A stretch of 6,744 bases of DNA from Ruminococcus flavefaciens (GTDB lineage: Bacteria > Bacillota > Clostridia > Oscillospirales > Ruminococcaceae): the NCBI GenBank assembly GCA_902792495.1, contig CADBAC010000051.1, positions 1-6,744 of the forward strand, in the 5' to 3' direction. A program made the position numbers and the translations under genes. Every line of letters starts with the position of its first letter. The first letter of the stretch is position 1. Below the pieces are notes generated by a model, which saw nothing but the letters and a program-made list of their open reading frames with translations, was not told the origin of the DNA and made no database searches. Below are positions 5,778 through 6,744 of this stretch, in pieces.

Positions 5778-6455
5778 ATGAGAATACGTCACAAACCATG
5801 GGCTAAACCCGAACTTGAATCATGTTCATTCTATGTAGCAGATCCGCAGAAACAGATCGGTCACTGGCGTGAGCTTTTCGATGAACCCGAAAAGCCGCTC
5901 TATGTTGAACTCGGCTGCGGAAAAGGCGGATTCATTTCACAGGCAGCCCCTGCGCATCCCGAAGTCAACTTCATTGCTATGGATATAAAGAATGAAATGC
6001 TGGTACTTGCAAAGCGTAAACTTGAAGAAGCCTTCAAGGAAAAGGGCACTGTCCCCGACGGCAATGTCCGCATAGCTATCCAGAATATTGAAAGGCTCGA
6101 ACTTGCATGGGATGAAAATGACCGTGCAGACCGTATCTACATCAATTTCTGCAATCCGTGGCCGAAGAAGAAGCACAAGAAACGCAGACTTACTCACACC
6201 CGTCAGCTGATGAACTACAAGAAGTTCCTTCGTGGTGAACTCTGGTTCAAGACCGACGATGATGAGCTTTTCGAGGAAAGCTTTGAGTATTTCGAGGAAG
6301 CAGGTTTCAGGATAAAGTACAAGACTTTCGATCTCCACGCAGAAAGCCCATACGAAAACTTTGTGACTGAACATGAGAATATGTTCACCGAAGAAGGCAA
6401 GAAGATAAAGTTTCTCATAGCCGAGCCTATCAGGGAGGATCAGGATGGAATTTGA
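5778..6455 (+). CDS. trmB: tRNA (guanine-N7-)-methyltransferase TrmB
   Basis: The 225-residue cytosolic enzyme transfers a methyl group from S-adenosylmethionine to N7 of G46 in the variable loop of many tRNAs. The length is normal for the family. It opens with the typical MRIRHKPWA. The SAM loop is ELGCGKGGF (44-52) and the acidic SAM-binding residue is Asp69 (FIAMD). The family signature NPWPKKKHKKRRLTH begins at Asn126, and TEHE near the C-terminus matches the usual TEYE. Asn126 (6153-6155) stands where most TrmB proteins have Asp (DPWPK). The ATG is supported by GCGAGGT, 8 bases upstream. It follows the transporter gene by 23 bases, and its 3' end overlaps the next gene by 11. Confidence 0.96.
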   Translation: MRIRHKPWAKPELESCSFYVADPQKQIGHWRELFDEPEKPLYVELGCGKGGFISQAAPAHPEVNFIAMDIKNEMLVLAKRKLEEAFKEKGTVPDGNVRIAIQNIERLELAWDENDRADRIYINFCNPWPKKKHKKRRLTHTRQLMNYKKFLRGELWFKTDDDELFEESFEYFEEAGFRIKYKTFDLHAESPYENFVTEHENMFTEEGKKIKFLIAEPIREDQDGI

Positions 6456-6663
6456 AAAGCACTTTGGTAACTTCACAGTTGGCGGCGGCACACTCAAAAC
6501 CGCAGGAAAAGGCGATATCTCTGTCACAGAAAAAGTGCCGAAGCATATCAGGACAAAACATGACCCGAAGGAGATCGCAGTTTCTGCTGTCAAAGCCGCT
6601 GCTGTTACAGGTCTGGTACTCCTGAAATTCAAATCCGACAAAAAGAAAAAGCATCGTGACTGA
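6445..6663 (+). CDS. Small protein of 72 residues, unknown, coupled to trmB
   Basis: The start ATG lies inside the last codons of trmB, in another frame, with a strong ribosome site GGGAGG (6433-6438) 6 bases upstream. This is the layout of translational coupling. The N-terminus (MEFEKHFGNFTVGGGTLKTA) is soluble-looking and glycine-rich. Residues about 45-62 (AVSAVKAAAVTGLVLLKF) form one mildly hydrophobic, alanine-rich helix, followed by a very basic tail SDKKKKHRD. The helix plus positive tail could be a small membrane anchor, but the helix is short and carries a Lys, so a soluble or nucleic-acid-contacting role is also open. I recognise no family. Good start signals and tight packing make it likely to be real. 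Confidence 0.75.
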   Translation: MEFEKHFGNFTVGGGTLKTAGKGDISVTEKVPKHIRTKHDPKEIAVSAVKAAAVTGLVLLKFKSDKKKKHRD

Positions 6664-6719
6664 AAAACTCCCGAAAGCCTAACCTCGGTACTCTTATAGA
6701 AGTTTTACACGTTTCTATT

Positions 6720-6744
6720 GAGGGAAACCCTTTTGAAAAAGGTT
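6720..6744 (+). repeat. Inverted repeat cut by the window end
   Basis: GAGGGAAACC-CTTTT followed by GA and AAAAAGGTT is the left arm, tip and beginning of the right arm of a hairpin. The window stops before GTTTCCCTC-like sequence would complete it. It starts 57 bases after the stop of the 72-residue gene and could terminate the operon or belong to a dispersed family of similar hairpins in clostridia. Confidence 0.5.

Noticed and set aside
5937..6641. 234-codon frame on the - strand over trmB and the small gene
   Set aside because: It is antisense to trmB, which has unmistakable motifs. The peptide resembles a codon-bias shadow.

Overview
The window looks like chromosome of a fibrolytic gut or rumen clostridium, most likely Ruminococcus (R. 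flavefaciens or R. champanellensis type). The main evidence is a secreted, multi-domain hemicellulase that carries a type I dockerin of the form GDINSDG...DxFDV...RK with a second DVDTNG...END-like repeat. Such proteins are built into cellulosomes. Consensus sigma-A promoters, purine-rich ribosome sites, moderate GC with GGC/TAC-rich codons and AT-rich gaps agree with this. The species cannot be fixed from the sequence alone.

Region 1 (3-2435, + strand): the C-terminal 796 codons of an open-ended gene. It encodes the end of a GH43 catalytic domain, its C-terminal beta-sandwich, a CBM22 xylan-binding module, an internal dockerin and a CE1 esterase. A perfect 13-bp terminator hairpin follows.

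Region 2 (2576-2811, - strand): a tRNA-Leu(CAA) gene with its own perfect consensus promoter and its own terminator. It converges on the hemicellulase gene.

Region 3 (2812-3480): about 700 bases with no long gene, but not empty. A sigma-A promoter overlapped at its -35 by a 22-bp palindrome points along the + strand. Its transcript has a GGGGTGAT ribosome-like site, a 51-codon tyrosine-rich open frame and three mutually complementary 7-mers that can form two exclusive hairpins. A second structured stretch (3253-3464) has a long bulged stem, a second bulged hairpin and a terminator. The G-U pairs in the long stem and terminator fold only in + strand RNA. This is the most likely place for an undescribed regulated RNA or small-protein gene.

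Region 4 (3484-6744, + strand): a probable operon from one strong promoter. It encodes a multi-pass membrane protein with paired-cysteine motifs and a puzzling start, a sodium-coupled amino-acid transporter of the NSS family, the tRNA m7G46 methyltransferase TrmB, and a 72-residue protein whose start overlaps the end of trmB. The genes are tightly spaced (51 bp, 23 bp, 11-bp overlap), which suggests co-transcription rather than one shared pathway. The window closes inside an inverted repeat that may be the operon terminator or part of a dispersed hairpin element.
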